From positions 124,001-188,000 of the forward strand of contig NZ_FZQA01000004.1 of the NCBI RefSeq assembly GCF_900199215.1: DNA of 64,000 nucleotides, given 5' to 3'. Made by a program: the position numbers and the translations under genes. The notes beneath the pieces were generated by a model. That model did not search any database, had not been told where the DNA came from, and worked only from the letters and a program-made list of their open reading frames with translations. This document shows, piece by piece, positions 20,282 through 30,337 of the stretch (positions within the stretch are counted from its first letter, which is position 1; each line of letters begins with the position of its first letter). Source of the DNA: Amphiplicatus metriothermophilus (GTDB taxonomy: Bacteria; Pseudomonadota; Alphaproteobacteria; Caulobacterales; Parvularculaceae).

Positions 20282-21702
20282 CACGGCGCCTCCCCCGTCG
20301 CTTTCGCCCAGTCGGCGTGAACCTTTCTCGACATCAGGTAGAACGCGCCCGCGCCGATCAGCCCCGACACGATCACCGAGGTGAGCGCGACCCTGAGCGC
20401 CAGCTCCTCTCCCAGCGCCGGAATGAGAATGCTCGAGAACACGCCGACGAAGGTGGGGCCGAGGCCGAGCGCGATCATGTTCAGGATGAAGAAGAAAATC
20501 GCCGTCGACAGCGCGCGGATGGAGACCGGGGCGAGCGTCTGCGCGAGCGCGAAGCTCGGACCGAGATAGAACCCGATCAGCAGATGCGCCGGCGCCCAGA
20601 GAATGAGCGACCAGACCGGATCGGGAACCCACATCGCGCCGATGAAAAACGGCCCGTGCAGCAAGAGCGCGACGCAGGGCACGAGGCCGTAGGCGGCCTT
20701 GTTCCTGCGCGCCAGCCTGTCGACCATCGCGCCGCCGAGAAACGTTCCGGCCGCGTAGGCGGTGCCGTTGATGACGCCCAGCCAGAACAGAACCGACATC
20801 ATCGAATAGCCCGGATGCGAGCGCGCGAAAAAGTCGACGATCCAGGTGCCGACCGCATAGGCGCCGAACGAAATCGCCGTCACCGCGACGACGGCGAGAC
20901 GATAGGTCGGGATCGACAGCAGATGCCGCGCCGCGCGCCACAACGTCGCGAGTTCGCGGAACGTCGCCGCGCGGGCGCGCGCCGGCATGATCTTGCTGAA
21001 GGCGAGAAAGCCCTTTTCGACGGCGCCGCGCGGCTCGCCCGCTTCCATCGCGCTGAAAGCGTCGGCCCGGCCCGGCGCTTCGGTCGCGCCGCGCTTGGGC
21101 TCGCGTACGGTGAGCTTCAACAGCAGCGCCAGGAGAAGACCCGGCGCGCCGACGGCGAGGAAGGCCCAGCGCCAGGAAAGCGTCTCCGTGATCCACCCGC
21201 CGCCGAGATAAGCGAGCGTGATGCCGACCGGGATGCCCATCGCGAAGAAGGCGAGCGCGCCGGCGCGGTTCTCTTTCGGATAATAGTCCGAGATCAGAGA
21301 ATGCGACGGCGGCGAGCCGCCCGCTTCGCCGACGCCGACGCCGATCCGCGCGATCAGCAGGTGCATGAAGTTCATCGCCGCACCGGAGATCGCCGTGAAG
21401 CCGGACCACAGGGCGAGCGCGATCGAGATGATGGTGACCCTGTTGTAACGGTCGGCGAGCCGCGCGATCGGAATTCCCAGCGTCGTGTAGAGAACCGCGA
21501 AAGCGAAGCCCTTGAGCAGCCCGAGCTGCCAGTCGGCGAGGCTAAGATCGGCCTTGATGTAGGGCGACAGGATGCCGATGATCTGACGATCGATGAAATT
21601 GAAGGTGTAGACCGCGGTCAGCAGAACCAGCACGTAAAGACGATAGGCGCGCGTCGGCGCGGCGGCGGGAACAGGCGCGGCGGTTTCCTGAACCATGCTC
21701 AT
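20281..21702 (-). CDS. MFS transporter, spinster-like
   Basis: A 473-residue major facilitator with twelve hydrophobic segments. Features: TM1 with NFIDRQIIGIL, the loop 2-3 signature GIPIARLADRYNRVTI, the TM5 motif GVGEAGGSPPSHSLISDYYP that is typical of the spinster-like group common in alphaproteobacteria, and a central loop rich in charged residues (about 215-260). The ATG at 21702 has GGAGG eight bases before it. Substrate unknown; spinster-like bacterial members are often called lipid, sugar or aromatic-acid carriers without proof. Forms an operon with the DUF1801 gene. Confidence 0.88.
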   Translation of the reverse strand: MSMVQETAAPVPAAAPTRAYRLYVLVLLTAVYTFNFIDRQIIGILSPYIKADLSLADWQLGLLKGFAFAVLYTTLGIPIARLADRYNRVTIISIALALWSGFTAISGAAMNFMHLLIARIGVGVGEAGGSPPSHSLISDYYPKENRAGALAFFAMGIPVGITLAYLGGGWITETLSWRWAFLAVGAPGLLLALLLKLTVREPKRGATEAPGRADAFSAMEAGEPRGAVEKGFLAFSKIMPARARAATFRELATLWRAARHLLSIPTYRLAVVAVTAISFGAYAVGTWIVDFFARSHPGYSMMSVLFWLGVINGTAYAAGTFLGGAMVDRLARRNKAAYGLVPCVALLLHGPFFIGAMWVPDPVWSLILWAPAHLLIGFYLGPSFALAQTLAPVSIRALSTAIFFFILNMIALGLGPTFVGVFSSILIPALGEELALRVALTSVIVSGLIGAGAFYLMSRKVHADWAKATGEAP

Positions 21703-21902
21703 GAGCGCGCCTCCGATCCGGACCGCCCGGCGAATGCGCCGCGCGCGCAAAAGCCCTTTTCCGCCATCGCGCCGGCGCGCGCCGCCAGTCCTGCGAGCCG
21801 CATCAGGCCTCCTCCCGCCCCGTTTCTGCCATTCGACGTTTATGGGCCCGAAGACCATGCGTAAGATGGCGCGCATCCGCAAGCAGAACACGCAGGAACG
21901 CC

Positions 21903-22901
21903 ATGAAATCCATGATGAGCAAGGCCCCCGGCGGCCCCGAGACGCTTGAGCTTGTCGAAACGCCGACGCCCGAGCCTGGCCCCGGACAGGTCCGCATCGC
22001 TGTGAAAGCGGCCGGCGTGAATTTTCCGGATACCCTCATCATCCGCGACCTTTATCAGTTCAAGCCGCCGCGGCCTTTCGCGCCGGGCGGCGAGGTCGCC
22101 GGCGTCGTCGAAGCGGTCGGCGAGGGCGTGAAGAATCTCGCGGCCGGCCAGCGCGTCCTTGCAGGCGGAGTCAATGGCGGCTTCGCCACGCATTTCATCG
22201 CCGACGCAGCGCGCGCGCATAAGATCCCCGACGCGATGCCTTTCGATGAAGCGGCGGCGTTCATGCTGACCTACGGCACGTCCCATTACGCGCTGAAGGA
22301 TCGCGCGCGCCTTCAGCCCGGCGAGTCGCTGTTCATTCTTGGCGCGGCGGGCGGCGTCGGCGCGGCCGCGATCGAGCTCGCCAAGGCGATGGGCGCGCGG
22401 ACGATCGCGGGCGTCTCGTCGGAAGACAAGGCCGCCTTTTGCAGGGAGCTTGGCGCCGACGAGACGCTGATTTACCCGAAAGGCGCGCTCGACCGGGACG
22501 CGCAGAAGGCGCTCTCGAATGACATCAAAAAGCTGTGCGGCGGCGAAGGGGCGAACGTCGTTTATGACGCGGTCGGCGGCGATTACGCCGAGCCGGCGAT
22601 TCGGGCGTTGGCCTGGGAAGGGCGGTTTCTGGTCGTCGGCTTCCCGGCGGGGATCCCGAAGATTCCGCTCAATCTCGTTTTGCTCAAGAGCTGCCAGATC
22701 GTCGGCGTGTTCTGGGGCGCCTTCACGATGCGCGATCCGAAACGCAACGAAGCCCATGTCGCCGAGCTGTTCCGGTGGTATACGGAAGGGAAGATCCGTC
22801 CGCGCGTCACGGCCCGCTTCCCGCTCGAAAAAGCCGCCGACGCGCTGAAAACGATCGAGGACAGAACGGCTTTCGGCAAGGTCGTCCTGACCGTAGGCTG
22901 A
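21903..22901 (+). CDS. NADPH:quinone oxidoreductase (zinc-free MDR family)
   Basis: Medium-chain dehydrogenase/reductase of the quinone-reductase (Qor) group, 332 residues. Seen: N-terminal GroES-like domain with VKAAGVNFPDTLIIRDLYQ, the PGGEVAGVVEAVGEGV turn, and the Rossmann loop LGAAGGVGAAAIELAKAMG at about 145-163. The zinc ligands of alcohol dehydrogenases are absent. Probably reduces quinones or enones with NADPH. It is followed 23 bases later by the S9 peptidase gene and is divergent from the MFS gene over 200 bases in which I see nothing distinct. Confidence 0.9.
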   Translation: MKSMMSKAPGGPETLELVETPTPEPGPGQVRIAVKAAGVNFPDTLIIRDLYQFKPPRPFAPGGEVAGVVEAVGEGVKNLAAGQRVLAGGVNGGFATHFIADAARAHKIPDAMPFDEAAAFMLTYGTSHYALKDRARLQPGESLFILGAAGGVGAAAIELAKAMGARTIAGVSSEDKAAFCRELGADETLIYPKGALDRDAQKALSNDIKKLCGGEGANVVYDAVGGDYAEPAIRALAWEGRFLVVGFPAGIPKIPLNLVLLKSCQIVGVFWGAFTMRDPKRNEAHVAELFRWYTEGKIRPRVTARFPLEKAADALKTIEDRTAFGKVVLTVG

Positions 22902-22924
22902 GCGACAAACCCCGGGAGGAAAAC

Positions 22925-24997
22925 ATGAACCCCATGCGCCTCGCCTTCGCGGCCGCCCTGCTTTGCGCCGCGCCCGCCGCCGCCGAAGACGATCCCTCGC
23001 CGCGCAAGTTTACGGCGGAGCGGGTCTTCGACCTCGAATACGCCGACGACCCGCAGATCTCGCCGGACGGGCGCAGGATCGTCTATGCGCGCAAGTCGAT
23101 GGACCGGCTCGCCGATCGCATCGTCGCGGATTTGTGGATCATCGATGTCGCGAGCGGCGAGCACCGGCCGCTGCTCGCCGGGAAAGGCTCCGTCGCATCG
23201 GCGCGCTGGTCGCCCACGAGCGACCGGCTCGTCTATCTCGGACGCGAAGGCGACGCGCTGCAGCTTCGCGTGCTCTACATGGACGACGGGCGCAGCTTCT
23301 CCCTCGCCCAGTTGCCCGAAGCCCCAAGCGCGCCGGTCTGGTCGCCGGACGGGACGCGCATCGCCTTTTCGATGTTCACGCCGGCCGAGGGTCCGAACTT
23401 CGCCAAGCCGCCAAAGGCGCCGGAAGGGGCGAAATGGGCCGAGCCGGTGCGCGTATTCGACGATCTCCAGATCCGCTTCGACGGCGCAGGTTATCTCAAG
23501 GAAGGGGCGACGCATGTCTATGTCGTCCCCGCGGAAGGCGGCGCGCCGCGCCAGATCACCAAGGGCGAGAACGATTTCAACAGTCCGGCATGGCTCGATG
23601 ACGACACCCTGCTCGTCGTCGGCAACGACGCGCCGGACGCTGAACGCGACATCATCGAAAGCGAGATTTACGCCGTCGAGCTCTCCGACCTTTCCATGCG
23701 CGCCTTGACGACGCGCGACGGGCCGGACCACTCCCCGACCGTCTCGCCGGACGGCCGACTGATCGCCTATCTCGGCTATGACGACAAGCTGAAATCCTAT
23801 CAGCAGACGGACCTTTACGTCATGAACCGAGACGGGTCCGGCGCGCGCAACCTTACCGCCGATTACGACCGCAGCATCGACGCCATCGCGTGGCGCAACG
23901 GCGCGATCGTCGCCCAGGCCGACGTGGACGGCCAGACGCACCTGCTGAACGTCGCGATCGGCGGGGCCGTCTCGACGCTCGCGCGCGATCTCGGCGGAAC
24001 CTCGATCGGCAGGCCTTACAGCGGGGCGTCCTTCTCCGTCTCGCCGCGCACGGGCGTCGCGGCCTATACGGCGGGAAGTCCCGACCGGCCGGCCGAGGTC
24101 GCGGCGCTGCGCGGGACGAGCGCGAAGAAGCTCACCGCCCTCAACGAGGACGTTTTGCCCTATCTCGACCTCGCGAAGATCGAGGAGATCAAGGTCCAAT
24201 CCTCCCATGACGGACGCGAAATCGAGGCGTGGATCGCCCTGCCTCCCGGCTTCAAGGCCGACGGCTCGCACCCGATGATTCTCGAAATCCACGGCGGGCC
24301 GTTCGCCATGTACGGGCCTTTCTTCGCCGCCGAGATCCAGCGTTACGCGGCGGAGGGATATGTCGTCGTCTACGCCAACCCGCGCGGCTCGACGAGCTAC
24401 GGCGAAGAGTTCGCGCAGCTCATCGACCTCAATTATCCGGGCGAGGATTATGAAGACCTCATGAGCGTCGTCGACGCAGTGATCGCGAAGAACTATGTCG
24501 ACCCTGACAGGCTGTTCGTCACCGGCGGCTCGGGCGGCGGCGTGCTGACGGCGTGGATCGTCGGCAAGACCGACCGCTTCGCCGCAGCCGCGACCGTCAA
24601 GCCGGTCATCAACTGGTTCACCATGGCGCTCGCCGGCGACATCGGCGCCTTCGTCGTGCGCCACTGGATTCGCGCCGATCCGTGGGCGGACCCTGACGCC
24701 TACTGGCGCCTGTCGCCCATCTCGCTCGTCGGAAACGTCGCGACGCCGACCATGGTGATGGTGGGCGAAGAGGACTGGCGCACCCCGACCTGGGAGGCCG
24801 AGCAGTTTTACTCCGCCCTCAAGCTGCGCGAGATCGACACCGCGCTGGTGCGCGTGCCCGGCGCGCCGCACTACATCGCCGGGCGGCCGAGCCGGCTCAT
24901 CGCCAAGACGGACAACATCATGGGCTGGTTCGCGAAATACGATCCCGCGAAGCAGGCCGCAAGCACGGACGCGGAAACGGCCGCAGCGGGCGAGTGA
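22925..24997 (+). CDS. Secreted S9 family prolyl oligopeptidase
   Basis: Serine peptidase of the acylaminoacyl-peptidase/dipeptidyl-peptidase type, 690 residues. A signal peptide (hydrophobic core AFAAALLCAAPAAA, cleavage near residue 20) sends it to the periplasm. A seven-blade beta-propeller of TolB-like repeats (PQISPDGRRIVYAR, PVWSPDGTRIAFS, PTVSPDGRLIAYL) covers about 30-430; the alpha/beta hydrolase domain follows with catalytic Ser in GGSGGG, Asp in EEDWRTP and His in GAPHYI. The ATG has GGGAGGA just upstream. Likely degrades peptides. Confidence 0.92.
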   Translation: MNPMRLAFAAALLCAAPAAAEDDPSPRKFTAERVFDLEYADDPQISPDGRRIVYARKSMDRLADRIVADLWIIDVASGEHRPLLAGKGSVASARWSPTSDRLVYLGREGDALQLRVLYMDDGRSFSLAQLPEAPSAPVWSPDGTRIAFSMFTPAEGPNFAKPPKAPEGAKWAEPVRVFDDLQIRFDGAGYLKEGATHVYVVPAEGGAPRQITKGENDFNSPAWLDDDTLLVVGNDAPDAERDIIESEIYAVELSDLSMRALTTRDGPDHSPTVSPDGRLIAYLGYDDKLKSYQQTDLYVMNRDGSGARNLTADYDRSIDAIAWRNGAIVAQADVDGQTHLLNVAIGGAVSTLARDLGGTSIGRPYSGASFSVSPRTGVAAYTAGSPDRPAEVAALRGTSAKKLTALNEDVLPYLDLAKIEEIKVQSSHDGREIEAWIALPPGFKADGSHPMILEIHGGPFAMYGPFFAAEIQRYAAEGYVVVYANPRGSTSYGEEFAQLIDLNYPGEDYEDLMSVVDAVIAKNYVDPDRLFVTGGSGGGVLTAWIVGKTDRFAAAATVKPVINWFTMALAGDIGAFVVRHWIRADPWADPDAYWRLSPISLVGNVATPTMVMVGEEDWRTPTWEAEQFYSALKLREIDTALVRVPGAPHYIAGRPSRLIAKTDNIMGWFAKYDPAKQAASTDAETAAAGE

Positions 24998-25084
24998 ACC
25001 GGCGGGCCTTTTCCCCGCGGCGCGATTCCAGTTAAGCTTCGCGCGCCTGAGCCTTGCGGAATCGTCTCACGGGAAAGCGGCCGC

Positions 25085-26158
25085 ATGACACGTCTGAAAG
25101 AGGTCCGCTCCGCTCCGCCCGGCGAGACGCATGAGACCGACGCGGTCATTATCGGCGCGGGGCCGGTCGGCCTTTTCGCCGTCTTCGAACTCGGTCTGCT
25201 CGGCGTCAGGGCGCATCTCATCGACATTCTCGACAAGCCGGGCGGGCAATGCGTGGAGCTCTATCCCGAAAAGCCCATCCTCGACATTCCGGCGATCCCT
25301 GTCGTCACCGGCGCGGAGCTGACGGAAAGGCTGCTGCAGCAGATCGACCCCTTCGAACCGGTCTTCCATCTCAACGAGATGGCCGATTCGCTGGAGCGGA
25401 CCGACGACGGGAAATGGCGGATCAGCACCGATCTCGGCACGACCATTGTCGCGCCGGTCGTCGTGATCGCGGCGGGCGGCGGCTCCTTCACGCCGAAAAA
25501 GCCGCCCATTCCCGGCATCGAGGCGTTCGAGGGAAAGTCGGTCTTCTACGCCGTGCGCCAGCGCGAGATGTTCCGGGAGAGGACGATCGTGATCGCCGGC
25601 GGCGGGGATTCCGCCCTCGACTGGACCCTCAACCTTCAGCCCATCGCCAGGAAGCTCACGCTCGTTCATCGCCGCGAAGAGTTCCGCGCCGCGCCCGACA
25701 GCGTCGAGAAGATGAAGGCGCTCGCCGAGGCCGGCGCGATCGATTTCCACGTGGCGCAGATAACGGGGCTCGAAGGCAAGGACGGCGTTCTATCGGCCGT
25801 GCGCGTCCAGTCCGCCGGGCGCGGCGAATACGCCATATCTTGCGAGAACCTGCTCGCCTTTTACGGCCTCACCATGAAGCTCGGCCCGATCGCGGAATTC
25901 GGCATCGACCTTGCGGAAAACCGCATCGCAGTGGACACGGAGAAATTCGAAACCTCCACGCCGGGCATCTTCTGCATCGGCGACATGGCGCACTATCCGG
26001 GCAAGCTCAAGCTCATCCTCTCGGGCTTCCATGAAGCCGCGCTGATGGCGCACGGGGCGTTCCATTACGTCTTTCCGGGGCGCAAGCTCAAATTTCAGCA
26101 CACGACGTCGGCGAAGGACCTGCAGCGCAAGGTCGTCGGATCGGCTCCGGAGGATTAA
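25085..26158 (+). CDS. Ferredoxin/flavodoxin-NADP reductase, thioredoxin-reductase-like
   Basis: FAD enzyme of the TrxR-like FNR type (357 residues), which passes electrons from NADPH to ferredoxin. It has the FAD loop IIGAGPVGLFAVFELGLLG (about 22-40), the PGGQCVELYPEKPILDIPA stretch typical of this group, the NADPH loop IAGGGDSALDWTLNL (about 175) and the C-terminal FAD motif TPGIFCIGDMA. The redox CxxC pair of true thioredoxin reductases is absent, and the C-terminal tail covering the flavin is present. Single gene converging on thiG. Confidence 0.9.
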   Translation: MTRLKEVRSAPPGETHETDAVIIGAGPVGLFAVFELGLLGVRAHLIDILDKPGGQCVELYPEKPILDIPAIPVVTGAELTERLLQQIDPFEPVFHLNEMADSLERTDDGKWRISTDLGTTIVAPVVVIAAGGGSFTPKKPPIPGIEAFEGKSVFYAVRQREMFRERTIVIAGGGDSALDWTLNLQPIARKLTLVHRREEFRAAPDSVEKMKALAEAGAIDFHVAQITGLEGKDGVLSAVRVQSAGRGEYAISCENLLAFYGLTMKLGPIAEFGIDLAENRIAVDTEKFETSTPGIFCIGDMAHYPGKLKLILSGFHEAALMAHGAFHYVFPGRKLKFQHTTSAKDLQRKVVGSAPED

Positions 26159-26173
26159 GCCGCGCGCCCTTCG

Positions 26174-26953
26174 TCAGATCAGCCCGGCGAGCGGCGAGGA
26201 CGGATCGGCGTAGCGCTTCTTCGCCATGCGCCCTGCGAGATAGGCCTCGCGGCCGGCGATCACCGCATGCTTCATGGCGCGGGCCATGCGCACGGGATCC
26301 TTCGCCTCCGCGATGGCGGTGTTCATCAGAACGCCGTCGCAGCCGAGCTCCATGGCGATCGCCGCGTCAGACGCCGTGCCGACGCCGGCGTCGACGATCA
26401 CCGGAACCTTCGACTGCTCGACGATGAGGCGGATGTTGACCGGATTGAGAATCCCGAGGCCGGAGCCGATGAGCGAGCCCAAAGGCATGATCGCGCAGCA
26501 GCCGACATCCTCAAGCTTGCGCGCGTAAACCGGGTCGTCCGAGCAGTAGACCATCACCTCGAAGCCCTCCTTGATGAGGAGCTTGGCGGCGCGCAGCGTC
26601 TCCTCCATGTCGGGATAGAGGGTCTTCTGGTCAGCGAGCACTTCGAGCTTGACGAGGCGCCACCCGCCCGCTTCGCGCGCGAGCCGCAGGGTGCGGATCG
26701 CCTCTTCGGCGGTGAAGCAGCCGGCGGTGTTCGGCAGATAGGTATATTTTTTCGGGTCGAGATAATCGACCAGCAGCGGCTTCGAGCGGTCGGTGAGATT
26801 CACCCGGCGCACCGCGACCGTGACCATCTCGGCCCCGGCGGCTTCGGCGGCCTCGGCGTTGAGCGCGTAGCTCTCATACTTGCCCGTGCCGATGATGAGG
26901 CGCGAGGAGAACTCCCGGCCGGCGATGACGAGGCGGTCGGTCATGCGCGTCAC
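26174..26953 (-). CDS. thiG: Thiazole synthase
   Basis: Builds the thiazole phosphate part of thiamine from deoxyxylulose phosphate, dehydroglycine and the ThiS thiocarboxylate. The 259 residues form a TIM barrel: [11 protein letters not shown] at the start, [23 protein letters not shown], the Schiff-base lysine in VKLEVLADQ (about 105), [13 protein letters not shown] and [12 protein letters not shown] near the phosphate site. It overlaps thiS by 4 bases. The glycine oxidase ThiO that would supply dehydroglycine is 11 kb away at 37824-38969. Confidence 0.96.
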   Translation of the reverse strand: MTRMTDRLVIAGREFSSRLIIGTGKYESYALNAEAAEAAGAEMVTVAVRRVNLTDRSKPLLVDYLDPKKYTYLPNTAGCFTAEEAIRTLRLAREAGGWRLVKLEVLADQKTLYPDMEETLRAAKLLIKEGFEVMVYCSDDPVYARKLEDVGCCAIMPLGSLIGSGLGILNPVNIRLIVEQSKVPVIVDAGVGTASDAAIAMELGCDGVLMNTAIAEAKDPVRMARAMKHAVIAGREAYLAGRMAKKRYADPSSPLAGLI

Positions 26954-27150
26954 CCTCCGCCGACGAAATGGACGATCTCGATGCGGTCGCCGTCGGCCAG
27001 CGTCGTCTCGGCGAAGGCCGAGCGCGGCACGATCTCGAGATTGCGCTCGACCGCGACCTTCGTCGCGGGCAGCTCCAGGGCCGCGAGAAGGGCCGACACG
27101 CTCATCGGAGCGTCGAATCGCCTTGTTTCGCCGTTGATCAGAACCTGCAT
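26950..27150 (-). CDS. thiS: Sulfur carrier protein ThiS
   Basis: Ubiquitin-fold carrier that donates sulfur to ThiG as a C-terminal thiocarboxylate. It has 66 residues, begins [12 protein letters not shown] and ends with the required diglycine (HFVGGG). The stop overlaps the thiG start by 4 bases, so the pair is translated together. I looked for a TPP riboswitch in the 105-base region before the start and do not see its conserved CTGAGA and ACCTGATC blocks. Confidence 0.94.
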   Translation of the reverse strand: MQVLINGETRRFDAPMSVSALLAALELPATKVAVERNLEIVPRSAFAETTLADGDRIEIVHFVGGG

Positions 27151-27159
27151 TCGCTCTAT

Positions 27160-27182
27160 CGCCTTCTTCAGGCGGGGTTTTT
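27160..27182 (+). terminator. Terminator-like hairpin between thiS and aroQ
   Basis: A 5-base stem (CGCCT with AGGCG, 27160-27164 and 27170-27174) is followed by GGG and TTTTT on the plus strand. No plus-strand gene ends here, since thiS is on the other strand and starts at 27150. It may stop antisense read-through or be chance. Confidence 0.3.
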
Positions 27183-27255
27183 CCCTCGCGACCTATATGA
27201 GCGGCGCATCGCGGGTTCGCAACCGCGCGGGCGTCGCCAGGAAGCGCGGACGGCC

Positions 27256-27702
27256 ATGACGGCGACGGTTTACATCCTCAACGGCCCCAATCTCAATCTG
27301 CTCGGGACGCGCGAGCCGGAAATCTACGGCGCGACGACGCTCGCCGAGATCGAGGCCGCGGCGAAAGACCGCGCGGAGAAGCTGAACCTTGCGATTGAGT
27401 TCCGCCAGACCAACCATGAGGGCGTCCTCATCGACTGGACGCAGGAATCCGGGGCGAAGGCCGCAGGTCTCATCCTCAATCCGGGGGCCTACACCCATAC
27501 TTCGATCGCGCTCCATGACGCGCTGAAGGCCCTCGCGATCCCGAAAATCGAGCTGCACCTGTCCAACATCCACGCCCGCGAGCCCTTCCGGCGGACCTCC
27601 TTCGCGAGTCCCGCCGTGGACGGGATTCTTTGCGGTTTCGGCGCGATGGGCTATGTGCTGGCGCTTGACGCGATGCGCCGGCTCATTGACAAGCGGGCGT
27701 AA
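27256..27702 (+). CDS. aroQ: Type II 3-dehydroquinate dehydratase
   Basis: Third step of the shikimate pathway (dehydroquinate to dehydroshikimate). The 148 residues match the small dodecameric type II enzyme: [17 protein letters not shown] at the start, the catalytic tyrosine loop and [12 protein letters not shown], and the catalytic histidine in [14 protein letters not shown]. The frame is open further upstream but the ATG at 27256 fits the family. First gene of the aroQ-accB-accC-aat string, an order conserved in alphaproteobacteria. Confidence 0.96.
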   Translation: MTATVYILNGPNLNLLGTREPEIYGATTLAEIEAAAKDRAEKLNLAIEFRQTNHEGVLIDWTQESGAKAAGLILNPGAYTHTSIALHDALKALAIPKIELHLSNIHAREPFRRTSFASPAVDGILCGFGAMGYVLALDAMRRLIDKRA

Positions 27703-27741
27703 TCCACTCTCCCTTCCGACGCTTGCCTGCGGACTCCCTGA

Positions 27742-28221
27742 ATGTCTGAAAAGAAAAACGAGACCATCGAAATCGAGGCGGCCTGGATCCGCCAGCTCGC
27801 CGCCTTGATGCAGGAAGAGGGCCTGACGGAAATCGAACTGGAGAAGGCGAACGTGCGCCTGCGCGTCTCGCGCGGAGCCCAGGCCATCGCCGCCCAAGTC
27901 GCGCCGGCCGCCGCCGCTTCCGCCGGGCCCGCGCCGGCGGCGATGGCGTCCGCCGAAGCCGCCCCGGCCAGACCCGCGGCCGAGCATCCCGGCGCCGTCG
28001 TCTCGCCTATGGTCGGCACGGCCTATCTCAAGCCCGCGCCGGACGCCCAGCCCTTCGTCAAGGTCGGCGACCGGGTGGCGGCCGGCCAGACCCTGATGAT
28101 CGTGGAGGCGATGAAGACCATGAACCCCATCGCCTCGCCGCGCGACGGCGTGGTCAAGGAGATTCTCGTCAAGGACGCCCAGCCGGTCGAGTTCGGCGAG
28201 CCGCTGATGATCGTTGAGTAG
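27742..28221 (+). CDS. accB: Biotin carboxyl carrier protein of acetyl-CoA carboxylase
   Basis: Carries carboxybiotin between biotin carboxylase and carboxyltransferase in the first step of fatty acid synthesis. It has 159 residues: an N-terminal AccC-binding segment ([19 protein letters not shown]), an Ala/Pro linker (about 50-80) and the biotinyl domain with the target lysine in EAMKTMN (about 122). It is 39 bases after aroQ and 40 before accC. Confidence 0.96.
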   Translation: MSEKKNETIEIEAAWIRQLAALMQEEGLTEIELEKANVRLRVSRGAQAIAAQVAPAAAASAGPAPAAMASAEAAPARPAAEHPGAVVSPMVGTAYLKPAPDAQPFVKVGDRVAAGQTLMIVEAMKTMNPIASPRDGVVKEILVKDAQPVEFGEPLMIVE

Positions 28222-28261
28222 CGGGCCTGAGCGCGGCCCCGCGCCAATCGAGCGAGCGTTG

Positions 28262-29611
28262 ATGTTCGAAAAAGTCCTCATCGCCAATCGCGGCGAGATC
28301 GCCCTGAGAATCCACCGGGCCTGCAAGGAACTCGGCGTCGCCACCGTGGCGGTGCACTCCACGGCCGACGCCAACGCCATGCATGTGCGCCTCGCCGACG
28401 AGAGCGTATGCATCGGCCCGCCCCCGCCCAAGGACAGCTATCTCAACATTCCGGCGATCATCTCCGCGGCGGAGATCACCGGCGCCGACGCGATTCATCC
28501 CGGCTACGGCTTCCTGTCGGAGAACGCCCGCTTCGCCGAGATCGTCACCGCGCACAACATCGTCTTCATCGGTCCGGAGGCGGAGCATATCCGCGTCATG
28601 GGCGACAAGATCGCCGCCAAGGTCGCCATGCGCGAGGCCGGCGTGCCCCTGGTGCCCGGCTCCGAAGGCGCGCTCGCCTCGCTCGACGAAGCGCGCGCGG
28701 CGGCCGAGCGCATCGGCTATCCGGTGCTGGTCAAGGCCGCGGCGGGCGGCGGCGGGCGCGGCATGAAGGTCGCCCGCGACGCACGCGAGCTCGAACATGC
28801 GCTGTCCACCGCGAAAGCGGAGGCGAAAGCCGCCTTCGGCGACGACGCGGTCTATCTGGAGAAATATCTCGAACGCCCGCGCCACATCGAAATCCAGATC
28901 ATCGCCGATAGCCACGGCGCCGTCGCGCAGCTCGGCGAGCGCGACTGCTCCTTGCAGCGCCGCCATCAGAAGGTGCTCGAGGAAGCGCTCTCGCCGGCGC
29001 TGTCCCAGAGCGAGCGCGAGCGCATCGGGGAGATCGCCCGCAAGGCCGTCGCCAAGCTCGGCTATCTCGGCGTCGGCACCATCGAGTTCCTTTACGAGAA
29101 CGGCGAGTTCTACTTCATCGAAATGAACACCCGGCTCCAGGTCGAACATCCGATCACCGAGCAGGTGACCCGCATCGACCTCGTGCGCGAGCAGATCGCG
29201 ATCGCCGCCGGGGAAAAGCTTTCCTTCCAGCAGAAGGACGTCGCCTTCCGCGGCCACGCCATCGAATGCCGCATCAACGCCGAGAACCCGAAGACCTTCC
29301 GCCCCTCTCCCGGCGAGATTTCCTACTTCCACGCGCCGGGCGGACCGGGCGTCCGCTTCGACAGCGCGGTCTATACGGGCTACCGCATCCCGCCCTATTA
29401 CGACTCGATGATCGGCAAGCTGATCGTCTTCGGCGACGACCGCCCGCACTGTCTTGCGCGGCTGCGCCGGGCGCTCAACGAGATCGCGCTGACCGGCGTC
29501 GAGACGACCGTGCCGCTTTTCGTCGACCTGCTCAACGAGCCGGACTTCCAGCGCGGGGAGTATCACATCCACTGGCTGGAGGAGTGGCTGGCGGCGCAGG
29601 CGGCCGGCTGA
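28262..29611 (+). CDS. accC: Biotin carboxylase subunit of acetyl-CoA carboxylase
   Basis: ATP-dependent carboxylation of the biotin on AccB. The 449-residue ATP-grasp protein opens with [20 protein letters not shown] and has the ATP-binding glycine-rich loop [12 protein letters not shown] (about 160-170), the catalytic [16 protein letters not shown] (about 290) and the C-terminal RINAENP and YDSMIGKLI. The ATG at 28262 matches the family start; the frame runs 16 codons further upstream without homology. Confidence 0.97.
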   Translation: MFEKVLIANRGEIALRIHRACKELGVATVAVHSTADANAMHVRLADESVCIGPPPPKDSYLNIPAIISAAEITGADAIHPGYGFLSENARFAEIVTAHNIVFIGPEAEHIRVMGDKIAAKVAMREAGVPLVPGSEGALASLDEARAAAERIGYPVLVKAAAGGGGRGMKVARDARELEHALSTAKAEAKAAFGDDAVYLEKYLERPRHIEIQIIADSHGAVAQLGERDCSLQRRHQKVLEEALSPALSQSERERIGEIARKAVAKLGYLGVGTIEFLYENGEFYFIEMNTRLQVEHPITEQVTRIDLVREQIAIAAGEKLSFQQKDVAFRGHAIECRINAENPKTFRPSPGEISYFHAPGGPGVRFDSAVYTGYRIPPYYDSMIGKLIVFGDDRPHCLARLRRALNEIALTGVETTVPLFVDLLNEPDFQRGEYHIHWLEEWLAAQAAG

Positions 29612-29668
29612 TCCAGCCCCCTTTCGGCGCGATTGCGCGGCGCGCCCGCTTCGCGGCATAGTCCGCCC

Positions 29669-30337
29669 ATGCCGCGCGATTCCGCCCATGACATCGACCC
29701 GGACCAGCTTCTGAAAGCCTACACGCTCGGCTATTTCCCCATGGGCCGGCGGCGCGACGATCCGAAGACGGTGTGGGTCCTGCCGCAGAACCGGGGCGTG
29801 CTGCGGCTTGAAAACGCGCGCATCCCGCGCAAGCTCCGCAGACTGATCGCCCGCGCGCCATTCGAGGTGCGCGTCGATACGGCGTTCCACGACGTCATCC
29901 GCGCCTGCGCCGCGCCGGCGCCCGGCCGGGAAGAGACCTGGATCAACGAGCCGATCGAGGAGGTCTATTGCGCGCTCGCCCGGCGCGGCTTCGCCCATTC
30001 GGTCGAATGCTACGCCGACGGCGCGCTCGTCGGCGGACTTTACGGCGTCGTTCTGGGCGCGGTCTTTTTCGGCGAGAGCATGTTCTCGCGCCGCGACAAC
30101 GCGAGCAAGGTCGCCATGGCCCATCTCATCGCGCGCCTGAAGATCGGCGGCTTCCGCATGATCGACGCGCAGTTCCACACCGAACATCTCGCCCAGTTCG
30201 GATTCGAGGAAACGCCGAACGCGGCCTATCAGCGCCTGCTCGCCGAATGTCTCGCCGCGCGCGGCGATTTCTATCGCGCGGGTTCGTCCCTGCTCTCGGC
30301 CGCAACCGTTTCGCAGTCGATCACCCAGACGTCGTAG
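29669..30337 (+). CDS. aat: Leucyl/phenylalanyl-tRNA-protein transferase
   Basis: Adds Leu or Phe to N-terminal Arg/Lys of proteins, making them substrates for ClpS-ClpAP. The 222 residues include LLKAYTLGYFPMG at the start, WINEPIEEVYCALARRGFAHSVE, and the conserved GESMFSRRDNASKVAMAHLI and FRMIDAQFHTEHLAQFGFEE. ATG 29669 is chosen because it opens the conserved region; an in-frame start 12 codons upstream is less likely. Its last 67 bases lie antisense to the end of the DUF2155 gene. Confidence 0.95.
   Translation: MPRDSAHDIDPDQLLKAYTLGYFPMGRRRDDPKTVWVLPQNRGVLRLENARIPRKLRRLIARAPFEVRVDTAFHDVIRACAAPAPGREETWINEPIEEVYCALARRGFAHSVECYADGALVGGLYGVVLGAVFFGESMFSRRDNASKVAMAHLIARLKIGGFRMIDAQFHTEHLAQFGFEETPNAAYQRLLAECLAARGDFYRAGSSLLSAATVSQSITQTS

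Noticed and set aside
27151-27255. TPP riboswitch before thiS, or a tRNA suggested by GGTTCGCAACC
   Set aside because: Conserved TPP blocks are missing; no cloverleaf can be formed around the T-loop-like sequence.
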